Shown: piece by piece, positions 9,074 to 17,841 of the stretch
Position numbering within the stretch: position 1 is the first letter of the stretch
Layout of the letters: the number at the start of each line of letters is the position of its first letter
From: Salinarchaeum sp. Harcht-Bsk1
GTDB lineage: Archaea; Halobacteriota; Halobacteria; Halobacteriales; Salinarchaeaceae
Length of the DNA: 64,000 nt
Reading direction: 5' to 3'
Assembly: GCF_000403645.1 (NCBI RefSeq)
Contig: NC_021313.1
Span: 744,001 to 808,000, forward strand
Translations under genes and position numbers: made by a program
The notes under the pieces: generated by a model
Databases searched by the model: none
What the model saw: only the letters and a program-made list of their open reading frames with translations
Told to the model about the DNA's origin: nothing

Positions 9074-9194
9074 CGATCCAGGGTAGGATCGGTTTCGAGG
9101 TTAAAGGTGTGGTCCCGGCGGATCTGGTGCCGTCTGCCCGTGGCGCCCGACGGAGCCGCTGAGCGGTGAGGTCCTGAAGGACGATGCAGCCGTC

Positions 9195-10349
9195 TCACTC
9201 CGTTGGGGAGAGCACGAGGACCAGCCGGCGATGCTCGTCGAACGTGAGCGTGGAGCAACTCACGGTGAAGCGCCTGGGGGAGCCGTCGGCCCTGGCGATC
9301 GGCAGTTCCAGATCGGCTTCCCCGGCGCTCGTGAGATCGGCCAGCGCCGTTTCCGCGGCCGACAACAGCGCTTTGGGGTCGCTCCCCACGAGTTCGCCCT
9401 CCGGGTAGCCCGTGAGGTCGGCAGCGGCGGCGTTGGTCTCGAGGACCTCCCCGGCTTCGAGGTCGACGACGAACACGCCGTCGGTCACCTGCTGGAGCAC
9501 CGCCCGCTGCGTCGCTGAGACCGTTCGAAGCGCACGTTCGTTGCGTTCGCGAGCCGTGACGTCGGTGATGAACCCCTCGAGTACGGTGACGTCGGCGGAC
9601 TCGCCGTCGTCGATCGCCCGGCCCTGCTCCCAGACGATCCGTTCTTCGCCGTCCTTGCGAGTGATGCGGTAGGTCACCTCGAACGGCTCACCCTGCTCGA
9701 CGGCCGTCTCCACCGTCCGCCGAGCAGGGACCCGATCCTCGGGAATGATCACGTCCGTCTCCCAGTCGACCGTCCCGCTGGTCAATTGCGCCGCTTCGTA
9801 CCCTGTGACCGCCCGACAGCCCTCGCTGACGAACGACATCGGCCAGCCCGGCTCGGTCGTCGCGCGATACGCCATGCCCGGGAGGTTGGCGAGTAAGGTC
9901 TCGTGGCGTCTACGGGTCTCTGCGAGTTCGCTCTCGGCGCGGTATCGACGGACGGACTCCTCGATCCGGTTCGCGAGGACGGCGTACTGGTCAGTTCCGG
10001 TCTCCTTCTGGAGGTAGTCAGTGACACCACGAGAGATCGCCTCGCTCGCGATCTCCTCGCTCCCTTTGCCCGTAAAGAGGATAAACGGGAGATCCGGATA
10101 GTCCTCCCGGACGGCAGCGAGGAACTCGAGACCGTCGGTGCCGGGCATGTCGTAGTCGCTGACGACGGCGTCGATCGAATTGTCCTCGAGGCGATCGAGC
10201 CCGGTCTCCGCGTCGGTCGCGGTCGTGACCGCGAGCCCCTCGCGTTCGAGGAAGGTCGCAGCGAGGTCGACGAGCCCGTGCTCGTCGTCGACGTGGAGGA
10301 CGTGCGGGGCCTCCACGCCGCGCGCGTTTGCGGCCCCGACGGGTGTCAT
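9195..10349 (-). CDS. Response-regulator receiver protein with two PAS domains, no output domain
   Basis: A 384-residue protein. The receiver domain (about residues 15-130) has HVDDEHG, the phosphoacceptor Asp in SDYDMPG and the conserved Lys in DYLQKE. PAS 1 (about 150-265) ends GFITDVTARER. PAS 2 (about 285-384) begins ATQRAVLQQVTDGVFVVD. The protein stops there without a kinase or DNA-binding domain, so it probably works by protein-protein contact, perhaps as a phosphotransfer modulator of a separate kinase. The ATG at 10349 is followed by a normal receiver N-terminus. Confidence 0.88.
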   Translation of the reverse strand: MTPVGAANARGVEAPHVLHVDDEHGLVDLAATFLEREGLAVTTATDAETGLDRLEDNSIDAVVSDYDMPGTDGLEFLAAVREDYPDLPFILFTGKGSEEIASEAISRGVTDYLQKETGTDQYAVLANRIEESVRRYRAESELAETRRRHETLLANLPGMAYRATTEPGWPMSFVSEGCRAVTGYEAAQLTSGTVDWETDVIIPEDRVPARRTVETAVEQGEPFEVTYRITRKDGEERIVWEQGRAIDDGESADVTVLEGFITDVTARERNERALRTVSATQRAVLQQVTDGVFVVDLEAGEVLETNAAAADLTGYPEGELVGSDPKALLSAAETALADLTSAGEADLELPIARADGSPRRFTVSCSTLTFDEHRRLVLVLSPTE

Positions 10350-10508
10350 TCTCTGGTGTAAGGACAGGCGTGGTAAAAAGTATCATGGCCGTGGAGATCG
10401 CGCGATCGCAGCGACCCGACAGTCGCAACCGACCGATGCCGCCGCGACTGCAGTCAATTCCGAGGAACGTCGATCGAGTGCCACGGCCAGTCCCGATGCG
10501 GCCCGGCG

Positions 10509-11267
10509 TCAGTCGAGGCGTGCCTCGATCGCTGCCGCGACGTCGTCGACGAGCACGTCGACGTCGGCCGTCGCCGGGATCACGTCCACGGCGATCCCCC
10601 GTTCGCGAAGCGTCTCTGCCGTCGGTTCGCCGATGGCACCGACGACGGCTGTCTCGAGCCCCCCTCGCGCCGCCGCCTCGAGCCCGCGGTCGGCAGCCGC
10701 GGCGAGGAAGTGCTCGACGGTCAACGACGACGTGAAACAGGCGCCGTCCAGGGACCCCTCGGCCGCGAGTTCGGTCGACTCGCCGGCGTCCGCCGGTCGC
10801 CGGAGTTCGTAGAGCACCGTCTCCTGCACCGTGGCGCCGGCCGCCGCGAGCCCGTCGAGCAGCACGTCGCTCCCGTGGTCGGAGCGGGCGACCTCGATCG
10901 ACTCGACCTCGCCGCGCTCGATCGCCGACGTGAGCGCGTCGACGAGGCCGCGAGAGGAATACTCCTCGGGCACGAGATCCACTTCGTAGCCTGCGTCCCG
11001 GAGCGCTGTCTCAGTAGCGTCGCCGATGGCGGCGATCGTCGCGTCGGTCGGCGGCGACCAGCCGGCCTCGGCGACGAGTTCGACGCCAGTCTTGCTCGTG
11101 AAGATCACGACGTCGGCCGCCTCCACGCGTGGAATCGCACCGGTCGGCTCGATCGCGAGCATCGGATCGGCGACCGGGTCGAGCCCCGCCTCGGTGAGCG
11201 CTGTCACCGCCTCGTCGATGCGTTCGTCGTCGGGACGGAACACGGCGACCGTCGGCGTGGAAGTCAT
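10509..11267 (-). CDS. hemD: Uroporphyrinogen-III synthase
   Basis: A 252-residue two-lobed protein of the HemD family. It converts hydroxymethylbilane to uroporphyrinogen III with inversion of ring D. The weakly conserved family features are visible: the N-terminal VAVFRP strand, FTSKTGVE in lobe 1, and CFTSSLTVEHF with VVGAIGEPTAETLRERG in lobe 2. Its ATG overlaps the stop of cobA by four bases (ATGA), placing it last in the operon hemC-cobA-hemD. The assignment rests on both sequence and context. Confidence 0.93.
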   Translation of the reverse strand: MTSTPTVAVFRPDDERIDEAVTALTEAGLDPVADPMLAIEPTGAIPRVEAADVVIFTSKTGVELVAEAGWSPPTDATIAAIGDATETALRDAGYEVDLVPEEYSSRGLVDALTSAIERGEVESIEVARSDHGSDVLLDGLAAAGATVQETVLYELRRPADAGESTELAAEGSLDGACFTSSLTVEHFLAAAADRGLEAAARGGLETAVVGAIGEPTAETLRERGIAVDVIPATADVDVLVDDVAAAIEARLD

Positions 11268-12106
11268 TCCTCGGCCTCCGGGGATCGATCGGTGCCGTAG
11301 GGCGATCGGAGCGCGTCGAGCACCTGCTCCCGGGTCGCCGCGACCTCGCCGATCACCGTGACCGCGGGCGGTTCGATTCCCGCTTCGTCCCGCACTGTCT
11401 CGATGGTGTCGAGCGTCCCGGTCGCGACCTGCTGATCGGCCCAGGTCGCGCGCTCGACCAGTGCGACCGGCGTGTCGGCGTCCATTCCAGCCTCGCGGAG
11501 CGCCGCGACGTACTCGGGGAGCTTCCCGACGCCCATCAGTACGACCAGCGTTCCGCCGGTCGCGGCGAGGGCGTCCCAGTCGACCGCCGACTCCTCCTTC
11601 GTCGGATCCTCGTGGCCGGTGACGAGCGTCACCGAGGAGGCGTGGTCGCGGTGCGTCGCCGGGATCCCCGCGACGGCGGGCCCGCCGATCGGCGAGGTGA
11701 CGCCGGGGACGACCTCCACCGGGACACCGTGGTCGGCCAGGTACTGGAGTTCCTCGCCGCCGCGCCCGAACACGAACGGGTCGCCGCCCTTCAGCCGGAC
11801 GACGTCCCGGCCGGCCTGGGCGTGTTCGACGAGTCGTTCGTTGATCTCGGACTGGGGCGTGCGCTCGCCGCCGGCGCGCTTGCCCACGTCCTCGCGCTTC
11901 TCGGGTGGGATCGCCTCGATGATCTCCGGCCCTGGAAGCTTGTCGTGGAGGACGACGTCGGCCGACTCAAGGAGCCGCTTCGCGCGGACCGTGAGAAGTT
12001 CCGGATCGCCGGGGCCGCTCCCGACCAGATAGACGGTGCCGAGGGCGGCGTCGTCACGGTCGTTGGCTGGAACGTCCTCGGCCGATCCGCCGGCGTCGTC
12101 GCTCAT
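11264..12106 (-). CDS. cobA: Uroporphyrin-III C-methyltransferase (SUMT)
   Basis: A 280-residue SAM-dependent methylase. It adds methyl groups at C2 and C7 of uroporphyrinogen III to give precorrin-2, the branch point to siroheme, cobalamin and the archaeal alternative heme route. Motifs: VYLVGSGPGDPELLTVRA at about residue 26, the RLKGGDPFVFGRGGEE loop and PVEVVPGVTS. There is no fused CysG-type dehydrogenase/chelatase or HemD domain. ATGA overlaps on both sides with hemC and hemD indicate coupled translation. Confidence 0.96.
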   Translation of the reverse strand: MSDDAGGSAEDVPANDRDDAALGTVYLVGSGPGDPELLTVRAKRLLESADVVLHDKLPGPEIIEAIPPEKREDVGKRAGGERTPQSEINERLVEHAQAGRDVVRLKGGDPFVFGRGGEELQYLADHGVPVEVVPGVTSPIGGPAVAGIPATHRDHASSVTLVTGHEDPTKEESAVDWDALAATGGTLVVLMGVGKLPEYVAALREAGMDADTPVALVERATWADQQVATGTLDTIETVRDEAGIEPPAVTVIGEVAATREQVLDALRSPYGTDRSPEAEE

Positions 12107-13227
12107 TCCTCCTCACCCGTCGCGCTCGCGGCGGCGTCCTCGGCGGCCTCGACGCTGGCGTCTCGCTTCGCCTCCTCGATCAGTTCGGCAGCGCCGGCGT
12201 CGGCGACCTCGCGAGCGAAGGATCGGGCCGCCGAGGCGTAGGATTCGGCCGGCAGATCGCGGTTCATCTCGACGGACTCGCTGCCGTCACGACTGTAGGC
12301 TGCGACGGTTACGCGGACGTGGGCGCCCTGGAGAGTCGCGTGGACGCCGAGCGGTGCGACGCAGCCACCGCCGAGTTCGGCGAGGACGATGCGCTCGGCA
12401 GTCGTCGCGATCCGGGTCGGCCGGTGGTCCAGCGAGGTGCGGAGGAGGTCGACCACGTCGCTGCCCGCGGCCGCCGTGATCGCCAGCGCGCCCTGTCCAG
12501 GGGCGGGGACGAACGTATTCCGGGGAAGGTGCTGGACCTGCAGTTCGTCGAGGAGCCCGACGCGCTCGAGCCCGGCAGCCGCGAGGACGATCGCGTCGTA
12601 CTCCGTTTCGATCGGTCGGTCGAGCGCCCGGTCCTCCAGCGCGGAGCGGTTCGCGAGCCAGTCCTCGAAGGCGGCGCGTTCGGTCTCGCCGGCGTCCTCG
12701 GCCTGTGCGGCCTCCTTCCGCCGTTCGCGCTCGGCCTGGAGCGAGGGAGCGAGGAGCTTCTCGACGCGAGTGTCGACGTTCCCCCGGAGCGGTTCGATCT
12801 CGAGATCCGATCGCTCGGCCTGGAGCTGTGCGCCGCGTCGGAGGCTGGAGGTACCGACCGTCGCTCCCTCCGGCAGGTCCTCGAGCGTTCGGCCGTCGGG
12901 GGTCACCAGCACGTCGTTGGCCGACGCCCGCTCTGGCACTGCCGCGACGACGAGGTCGTCGGGTTGCTCCGTCGGCATATCCTTCATCGAGTGAACGGCG
13001 GCGTCGACCGATCCGTCGAGCACCTCCTCGTCGAGGGCGCGGACGAAGGCCCCGGTCTTGCCGAGGCGGTGGATCAGCTCGTCGCGGAGCCGGTCGCCCG
13101 TCGTCTCGACGGTGACCAGCTCCGCGTCGCGACGGCGCCGCTCGAGCGCGTCCTGCACCGAGCCGGCCTGGGTTCGCGCGAGGTCCGAGCCCCGCGTCGC
13201 GAGCCGGATCGGTGGCGTGGAAGTCAT
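12103..13227 (-). CDS. hemC: Hydroxymethylbilane synthase (porphobilinogen deaminase)
   Basis: A 374-residue enzyme that polymerises four porphobilinogens. It shows the N-terminal IRLATRGSDLARTQ, the loop HSMKDMPTEQP, GTSSLRRGAQL and the dipyrromethane cofactor Cys in GGGCVAPLG (about residue 270). It is longer than bacterial HemC (about 310) owing to an acidic, Arg/Ala-rich insert around residues 155-190 and an Ala/Glu-rich tail, both common in halophiles. It is the first gene of hemC-cobA-hemD. Confidence 0.96.
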   Translation of the reverse strand: MTSTPPIRLATRGSDLARTQAGSVQDALERRRRDAELVTVETTGDRLRDELIHRLGKTGAFVRALDEEVLDGSVDAAVHSMKDMPTEQPDDLVVAAVPERASANDVLVTPDGRTLEDLPEGATVGTSSLRRGAQLQAERSDLEIEPLRGNVDTRVEKLLAPSLQAERERRKEAAQAEDAGETERAAFEDWLANRSALEDRALDRPIETEYDAIVLAAAGLERVGLLDELQVQHLPRNTFVPAPGQGALAITAAAGSDVVDLLRTSLDHRPTRIATTAERIVLAELGGGCVAPLGVHATLQGAHVRVTVAAYSRDGSESVEMNRDLPAESYASAARSFAREVADAGAAELIEEAKRDASVEAAEDAAASATGEEE

Positions 13228-13318
13228 ACCTCCGGGTCTGGGTCCGACGGGGAAAAACGCCGCGTTCGGCCGCGACGTGCGGGGGATTCACCCACGGCGT
13301 GAGAGCGTCCGCGACCGG

Positions 13319-15163
13319 TTACCGTCCGCTGGCTGCCGACCCGTTCGCCAGTTCGGGGCATGATTCCGCTGGCTCGGCGGTCCGCTGGAGCACGAGGATC
13401 CGCGGGTTGCCGACGTTCTTCGCGGGCGGCTGGAGCCGGAGCGCGTTCTCGACCATCCCCGCGGCGTCGTTGTTCCGGTTGACGTCGGGCCCGAACGTCC
13501 GCACGATCTCGTAGTCCTCCTCGTTCAGCAGGGATCGGTAGGTCTCGGCGACCTCCGGGAGCACGGTCGGGTCCTGGAAGTGACGGGTGTACTGGAAGCT
13601 GGTGAGCACGAGGTATTCGTGCTGGTTGCACCGGACCCGGGCGAGGCCCTCCTGCCACGTCGCCGGATCGTTCTCCATCAGGATCTCGGTGCGAGAGACG
13701 TTCGTTTCCTCGGGGAAGGCGGGGAGGTAGATCCGCTGACCGATGACGGCGACGTCGGTGTCGGCGTCGAAGTTGGCGTGGGTCCACTCCGTCGCCTCGG
13801 CGCGGGACTGGTTGAAGGATGCGACGCCGATACCGGTGTAGACCAGCGAGAGCAGGAGGACGACCGCGAGCACCGGGGCAGCGATCCGGCGGACGGTGAG
13901 GCCTCGGACGCCAGACCGACCGAGGACTGGACGATCCAGCGACAGGAGCCACGCGCCGAAGACGCCGACGAAGACGGCGAGCAGCGGCGTGAGCAGTAGC
14001 GCCCGGTTGTACTGGACGTTCTGCCAGGAGGTGATGATCAGGAAGTAGGGGACGACGAAGGTGACGGGTGCGAGCGCGGTCCGGTCGATCCGGTCGGTGG
14101 CGGCGAGGGCGACGACGCCCACGAGCGAGACGACCGCCAGCAGGAAGAGCGGCACCCCCATCGCGCCGATCAGGTTCCCCGTGTGGGAAACGAGTCCGGA
14201 GTCGGGACTCGCGTAGAAGGTGGACTCACCCGACACCTTCCCGAAGTAGCGCCCCAGTTCGCCAAGCCAGGCTCCGGGATGGAGAAACAGCGAGGGCGTC
14301 GTGACGACGTACGTCGCGATCGCCGCCGCCGGGTACCGCCCGATCGCACGGCCGAAGGATCGGCGCCCGTCGCTGCTCCCGAGGTCGAAGGATCGCGGGT
14401 CGTGGCGGGCGAACGCGTAGGCGCCGATCGGGAGCGCAGTCAGGCCGTTCGTCGCCTTCGCGGAGATCGCGAGCCCCGCGACCGCGGAGGCGAGGAGGAG
14501 TTGCCGATCGGTTCGCAGGTCGGTGTAGCGGGCGACGAATACGAACGTCCACGCGAGGAGCGCGCCCGCCAGGACGTCCTCCGTCGCGTAGTGTGCGGTG
14601 AGGACGTACCCCATCGTCGTCGCGAGCGCTGCGCCGGCGAGCAGGCCGGCCCGGTCGTCGTCAGCCAGCCGGCGAGCGAGCAACGCGACGCCGAGGACGC
14701 CGAGCAGCCCCGCGAGCGCGGAGGCGAACCGGCCCGCCACGACGATCGCGAAGAACGGATCCTGGATCGACGCCGGCGCGGCCCAGAGGTCCTCGTAGGT
14801 CTGGAACGTCTGTGCGGTGTCGAGCACCGAGCCGAGCTTTCCCGTCGCGGCGTAGTAGGCGACGAAGGCGACGATGACGGGAATATAGAACAGGGCGAGA
14901 ATCCAGACGTGGAGGTTACCGCCCTTCTCGAAATCGGAGATACCGGGGCCGCCGTGGACGAGCAGGAGCGGGCGCATGATCGCGCCGCGCTCGTCGGGGA
15001 TCATCTGGTAGAGTTGAGCGCGCCAGATGCCGTAGAGGAAGAGCGGCGCGCCGAGCACGAGGAGGAGCGCGAGACGGGGGTTGGCGCGGATCGCGGCGCG
15101 GAGCCGATCGCGGAGATCCCCTGGCGAAGCGTTGTCGAGGAGCAGGTCGGGGACCAGTCGCAT
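13319..15163 (-). CDS. Glycosyltransferase family 39-like membrane protein
   Basis: A 614-residue polytopic membrane protein. The ATG at 15163 (MRLVPDLLLDN) is chosen because the longer frame upstream is Arg-rich and non-membrane. After an N-terminal helix near residues 35-55 comes a periplasmic-type loop, then roughly ten further membrane helices to about 460, and a soluble C-terminal domain of about 150 residues. The pattern, with an acidic loop YATEDVLAGALLAW, fits GT-C enzymes of the ArnT/PMT (GT39) type that take sugar from a lipid-phosphate donor. The acceptor is unknown. It is likely part of surface glycan or S-layer glycosylation. It is not in an operon with other glycosylation genes. 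Confidence 0.72.
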   Translation of the reverse strand: MRLVPDLLLDNASPGDLRDRLRAAIRANPRLALLLVLGAPLFLYGIWRAQLYQMIPDERGAIMRPLLLVHGGPGISDFEKGGNLHVWILALFYIPVIVAFVAYYAATGKLGSVLDTAQTFQTYEDLWAAPASIQDPFFAIVVAGRFASALAGLLGVLGVALLARRLADDDRAGLLAGAALATTMGYVLTAHYATEDVLAGALLAWTFVFVARYTDLRTDRQLLLASAVAGLAISAKATNGLTALPIGAYAFARHDPRSFDLGSSDGRRSFGRAIGRYPAAAIATYVVTTPSLFLHPGAWLGELGRYFGKVSGESTFYASPDSGLVSHTGNLIGAMGVPLFLLAVVSLVGVVALAATDRIDRTALAPVTFVVPYFLIITSWQNVQYNRALLLTPLLAVFVGVFGAWLLSLDRPVLGRSGVRGLTVRRIAAPVLAVVLLLSLVYTGIGVASFNQSRAEATEWTHANFDADTDVAVIGQRIYLPAFPEETNVSRTEILMENDPATWQEGLARVRCNQHEYLVLTSFQYTRHFQDPTVLPEVAETYRSLLNEEDYEIVRTFGPDVNRNNDAAGMVENALRLQPPAKNVGNPRILVLQRTAEPAESCPELANGSAASGR

Positions 15164-15270
15164 CGACGCTGGATTTGCCAACGCGCAGGAAAAGGACACC
15201 GGTCCCGACTCGCTGGATTGGATACGCTGGCCACAGCGGTTCGACTGCCGAGACACCCAGAGAGGCCGGA

Positions 15271-16140
15271 CTATCTTGCCGGTTTCTCCGCCTCGATCGT
15301 CGCCGACACGAGGAACTCCTCGAGATTCCGCTCGTCGTCCCACTCGCTGATGAACGCCTCGCTGTCGTCTTTCGGCGCAATCGCGATCGATTCGAACCCT
15401 GCCGCCGCGAGCATCGACTCCAGGTCGTCGACGGTCGCCGCGCCGGAGACGCAGCCAGACAGCGAGTCGGGGTCGAGCCGCACGTCCTCGGGGAACGGCG
15501 CGGTCTGGACGACGTCCGAGACCGCGAGTCGGCCGCCGGGACGCAGGGCACGGAACGCCTCGGCGAAGACCTGCTCCTTCGCCGGCGAGAGGTTGATCAC
15601 GCAGTTCGAGATGATCACGTCGGCAGTCCCGTCCGCGACTGGGAGGTGCTCGATCTCGCCGAGGCGAAACTCGACGTTCGACGCATCGTTCTTCGCGACG
15701 TTCTCGCGGGCCTTCGCGACCATCTCTGGGGTCATGTCCACGCCGATCACGTGCCCGGCGTCGCCGACCTCATCTGCGGCGAGGAAGCAGTCGAAGCCGG
15801 CGCCAGAGCCGAGGTCGAGGACGGTTTCGCCGACCGAGAGGTCGGCGAGCGCCTTCGGGTTGCCACAGCCCAGTCCGAGGTCTGCGCCGTCGGCGACCGA
15901 CGCGACGTCTTCGTCGTCGTAGCCGAGTTGCTCGCTGTCGGTGCCGCCGACGTCGTCGCTGCCGTCGGGCGCGCCGGTAGCGTCGTCGCCACAGGTGTCG
16001 GCGTCACCGGAGCCGTCGCCGCAGCCGTCGTCGGCACAGCAGCCCGAATCGCTGTCCTCGGCGATGCCGGCGTAGCGCTCGCGGACGATTCGGCGCTGCT
16101 CGTCTGGATCGCGGTCCGTCGGGGCGACCTCCTCACTCAT
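15271..16140 (-). CDS. arsM: Arsenite methyltransferase
   Basis: A 289-residue SAM-dependent As(III) methyltransferase. The start is ATG 16140, which overlaps the arsR stop by eight bases. A class I methyltransferase core begins with VLDLGSGAGFDCFLAA and GVDMTPEMV. Conserved As-binding cysteines are visible in ISNCVINLS and LSGCVSGA. Near the N-terminus (residues about 20-50) is a Cys/Asp/Gly-rich stretch with CC, CG and TCG that is longer and more Cys-rich than in typical ArsM and may bind As(III) or another thiophilic metal. It is co-transcribed with the upstream ArsR-type regulator. It would detoxify arsenite to methylated species. Confidence 0.94.
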   Translation of the reverse strand: MSEEVAPTDRDPDEQRRIVRERYAGIAEDSDSGCCADDGCGDGSGDADTCGDDATGAPDGSDDVGGTDSEQLGYDDEDVASVADGADLGLGCGNPKALADLSVGETVLDLGSGAGFDCFLAADEVGDAGHVIGVDMTPEMVAKARENVAKNDASNVEFRLGEIEHLPVADGTADVIISNCVINLSPAKEQVFAEAFRALRPGGRLAVSDVVQTAPFPEDVRLDPDSLSGCVSGAATVDDLESMLAAAGFESIAIAPKDDSEAFISEWDDERNLEEFLVSATIEAEKPAR

Positions 16141-16519
16141 CGGACGCCACCTCGTCCGGTTCCGTCGCTGCTCGCAGGTCGTCGAGCGTGTCAAGCAGCG
16201 CCTCGGCGACTGGCGTCGTGCCGTAGTAGCGCCAGGAACCCTCCTTCCGGCGCGTGACGAGCCCCGCCGCGGAGAGCCGGGACAGGGCCTGGCTCACCGC
16301 GCTCTGGCTCACGCCGACGGCGGCTTCGAGGTCGCAGACGCAGACGTCCGTCTCGGCGCCAGCGATCCGACGGAGCAGTTCGTAGCGCGTGTCGTTGCCG
16401 GCCGCAGAGAGCAACTGGACGTCCGCGAGGACGGCGTCCTCGTCGACCGACCCTGGCGGCGTACAGCACGGTTCGGACCGGGGATCGGCTCCGGTCGCAG
16501 TCGCGTCGTCGGATGCCAT
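16133..16519 (-). CDS. arsR: ArsR-family metalloregulator of arsM
   Basis: A 128-residue winged-helix repressor. It carries an N-terminal EPCCTPPG Cys pair (about residue 18), the As/Cd-type metal loop DVCVCDLEAA (about 57-66) and the recognition helix QSAVSQALSRL. The CVC pair in helix alpha-3 is the classic ArsR inducer site for As(III)/Sb(III). The ATG at 16519 is preferred because a TATA-like box lies about 30 nt upstream, giving a leaderless start. It is the first gene of arsR-arsM and probably autoregulates via a near-palindrome at 16530-16541. Confidence 0.93.
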   Translation of the reverse strand: MASDDATATGADPRSEPCCTPPGSVDEDAVLADVQLLSAAGNDTRYELLRRIAGAETDVCVCDLEAAVGVSQSAVSQALSRLSAAGLVTRRKEGSWRYYGTTPVAEALLDTLDDLRAATEPDEVASDE

Positions 16520-16529
16520 ATTAACAATA

Positions 16530-16554
16530 CCAAATATTAGGATCTGATGATATA
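16530..16554 (-). promoter_or_regulatory. arsR promoter: TATA-like box and near-palindromic operator
   Basis: Read on the minus strand, a TATA-like element (TATATCA, about 16547-16554) is followed by CCTAATATTTGG (16530-16541), which matches its own reverse complement at 10 of 12 positions. The palindrome lies between the TATA box and the ATG at 16519, the right place for a repressor that blocks transcription start. Confidence 0.6.
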
Positions 16555-16627
16555 GCTCTTTCCCTCGTGTACCGTTCGCGCACTCCCGGGAGAGGTTTAG
16601 GCAATCTCGCGGTCCAGCCGCAGACGA

Positions 16628-16891
16628 ATGGCAGCAACCGGTACTTGCGACGGAACCGACGCCCGTACAGCCCTCGCCGACCTTCCACCGAGTGCGAAAC
16701 TCGTAGCCACGGTGCTCGCCCACGAGGGCGAACTCACGCAGGCACAGCTGGCCGAAGAGACGCTGTTACCGCCGCGAACGGTTCGATCGGGACTCTCCGA
16801 ACTCGATTCGGCCGGACTCGTCGACTCGCGGATCTCCTTCGTGGACGCCCGACAGCGCATCTACGACCTCGACGGAACGCTCCATTGCTGA
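16628..16891 (+). CDS. Small MarR-like winged-helix regulator
   Basis: An 87-residue protein that is almost entirely one winged-helix domain: LPPSAKLVATVLAHEG, then the helix-turn-helix TQAQLAEETLLPPRTVRSGL and the wing VDSRISFVDARQRIYDL. Such minimal MarR/TrmB-type regulators are common in haloarchaea. The ATG at 16628 has a TATA-like GTTTAGGC about 27-32 nt upstream, so it is probably leaderless. It is divergent from arsR (108 bp apart) and lies upstream of the nos cluster in the same orientation. Its target is unknown; the array at 16960-17057 is one candidate. Confidence 0.82.
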   Translation: MAATGTCDGTDARTALADLPPSAKLVATVLAHEGELTQAQLAEETLLPPRTVRSGLSELDSAGLVDSRISFVDARQRIYDLDGTLHC

Positions 16892-16959
16892 GGACTGGGC
16901 GGCGCGCTACTGTCGCTCCAGCCGCCGACCGCACCGAAGATGACGTGACGATGGGACCG

Positions 16960-17057
16960 CTGTACAGCGGAGAGTGGCTGCAGCCGCCTGAGGCCGCTGC
17001 AGCCGCTAGGGGCCTGCAGCCGCGCGGGGCCACTGTAGCCACGTGGGGTCACTACAG
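16960..17057 (+). repeat. Six-step array of CTGCAG-like palindromes with about 18-bp period
   Basis: Six-base cores begin at 16960 (CTGTAC, within CTGTACAG), 16978, 16997 and 17014 (CTGCAG), 17033 (CTGTAG) and 17052 (CTACAG); spacings are 18, 19, 17, 19 and 19. Units 2-5 share CTGCAGCCGC followed by a G-run. It fills the space between the MarR-like gene and nosL. No gene overlaps it. It could be an operator array, a structured leader or a decaying minisatellite. Confidence 0.8.
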
Positions 17058-17171
17058 GTGTGGACGAAGAGCGAACGTCCAGTCCCAGGCGGCGAGAATT
17101 GGACCGTCACCACTTTACTGTGAACGGCCTAGTGACGACACAGCACGAAAATCGCTGGCGGAGAGACTTCC

Positions 17172-17834
17172 ATGCCAATGCCGAGACACACCCACTGCAC
17201 CGACCACGCGCACAGCACGGACGACGAGGGGCGGACCAGCGACGCGCCCGCGGGCAGCGAGGGCGACGGTATCACGCGACGGCGCGTCCTCCACGGTGCT
17301 GGGGCAGTCGCCGTCGCCGGCCTCGCGGGCTGCATCGGCGGCGACGGCGGTGGCGACGGCGACGACGCACCGGCGGCGATCACGGTTCCCGACGGCGCGA
17401 CCTGCGACGTCTGTGGCATGGTGATCGTCCAGCACCCCGGGCCGACGTCCCTGATCTTCTACGAGGACGAGCAGCCCGCGGGCCACGACAATCCTGCGCG
17501 GTTCGACAGCACCTGGGAAGCCTTCCAGTTCGACTTCGAGCGCTCGGGCTGGTCGCGCCAGGCCTTCTACGTCACCGACTACTCCGCGGTCGACTACGAG
17601 ATCCGGAGCGACGACGGCCAGCAACTCATCTCCCGGCACGCGGCGGCCGGCGACTTCGCCGACGCGAACGACGTCACGTTCGTCGTCGGTTCGGAGGTCC
17701 TGGGCACGATGGGCCGGGACCTGATCGCGTTCTCCGAGGAGAGCGACGCCGAGTCGTTCGCCGACGAGTACGGCGGCGACCTGGGGACGATCGACGACGT
17801 GACGCCGGAGCTGATCTCGTCGCTCGGGATGTGA
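17172..17834 (+). CDS. nosL: NosL-family copper lipoprotein
   Basis: A 220-residue protein starting at ATG 17172; a second ATG lies six bases on. It has a Tat signal with ITRRRVLHGAGAVAVAGLAGC, the Cys being a lipobox candidate at about residue 54. The mature domain starts with the NosL copper motif CDVCGM (about 77-82), which binds Cu(I) through Cys and Met, and ends with the family region FADEYGG. NosL delivers copper to nitrous-oxide reductase. It precedes nosD by seven bases and opens the apparent nosL-D-F-Y unit. A sequence resembling a ribosome-binding site (GGCGGAG) lies about 9 nt upstream. Confidence 0.93.
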   Translation: MPMPRHTHCTDHAHSTDDEGRTSDAPAGSEGDGITRRRVLHGAGAVAVAGLAGCIGGDGGGDGDDAPAAITVPDGATCDVCGMVIVQHPGPTSLIFYEDEQPAGHDNPARFDSTWEAFQFDFERSGWSRQAFYVTDYSAVDYEIRSDDGQQLISRHAAAGDFADANDVTFVVGSEVLGTMGRDLIAFSEESDAESFADEYGGDLGTIDDVTPELISSLGM

Positions 17835-17841
17835 CCGCTGG

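Noticed and set aside
15164-15343. Upstream extension of the GT39-like protein
   Set aside because: The extension is Arg/Ser-rich with no membrane pattern; ATG 15163 starts a normal N-terminus.
16960-17057. CRISPR-like reading of the CTGCAG array
   Set aside because: Repeat core is only 6-10 bp and the period is about 18 bp, far too short for repeat-spacer units; no cas genes in the window.
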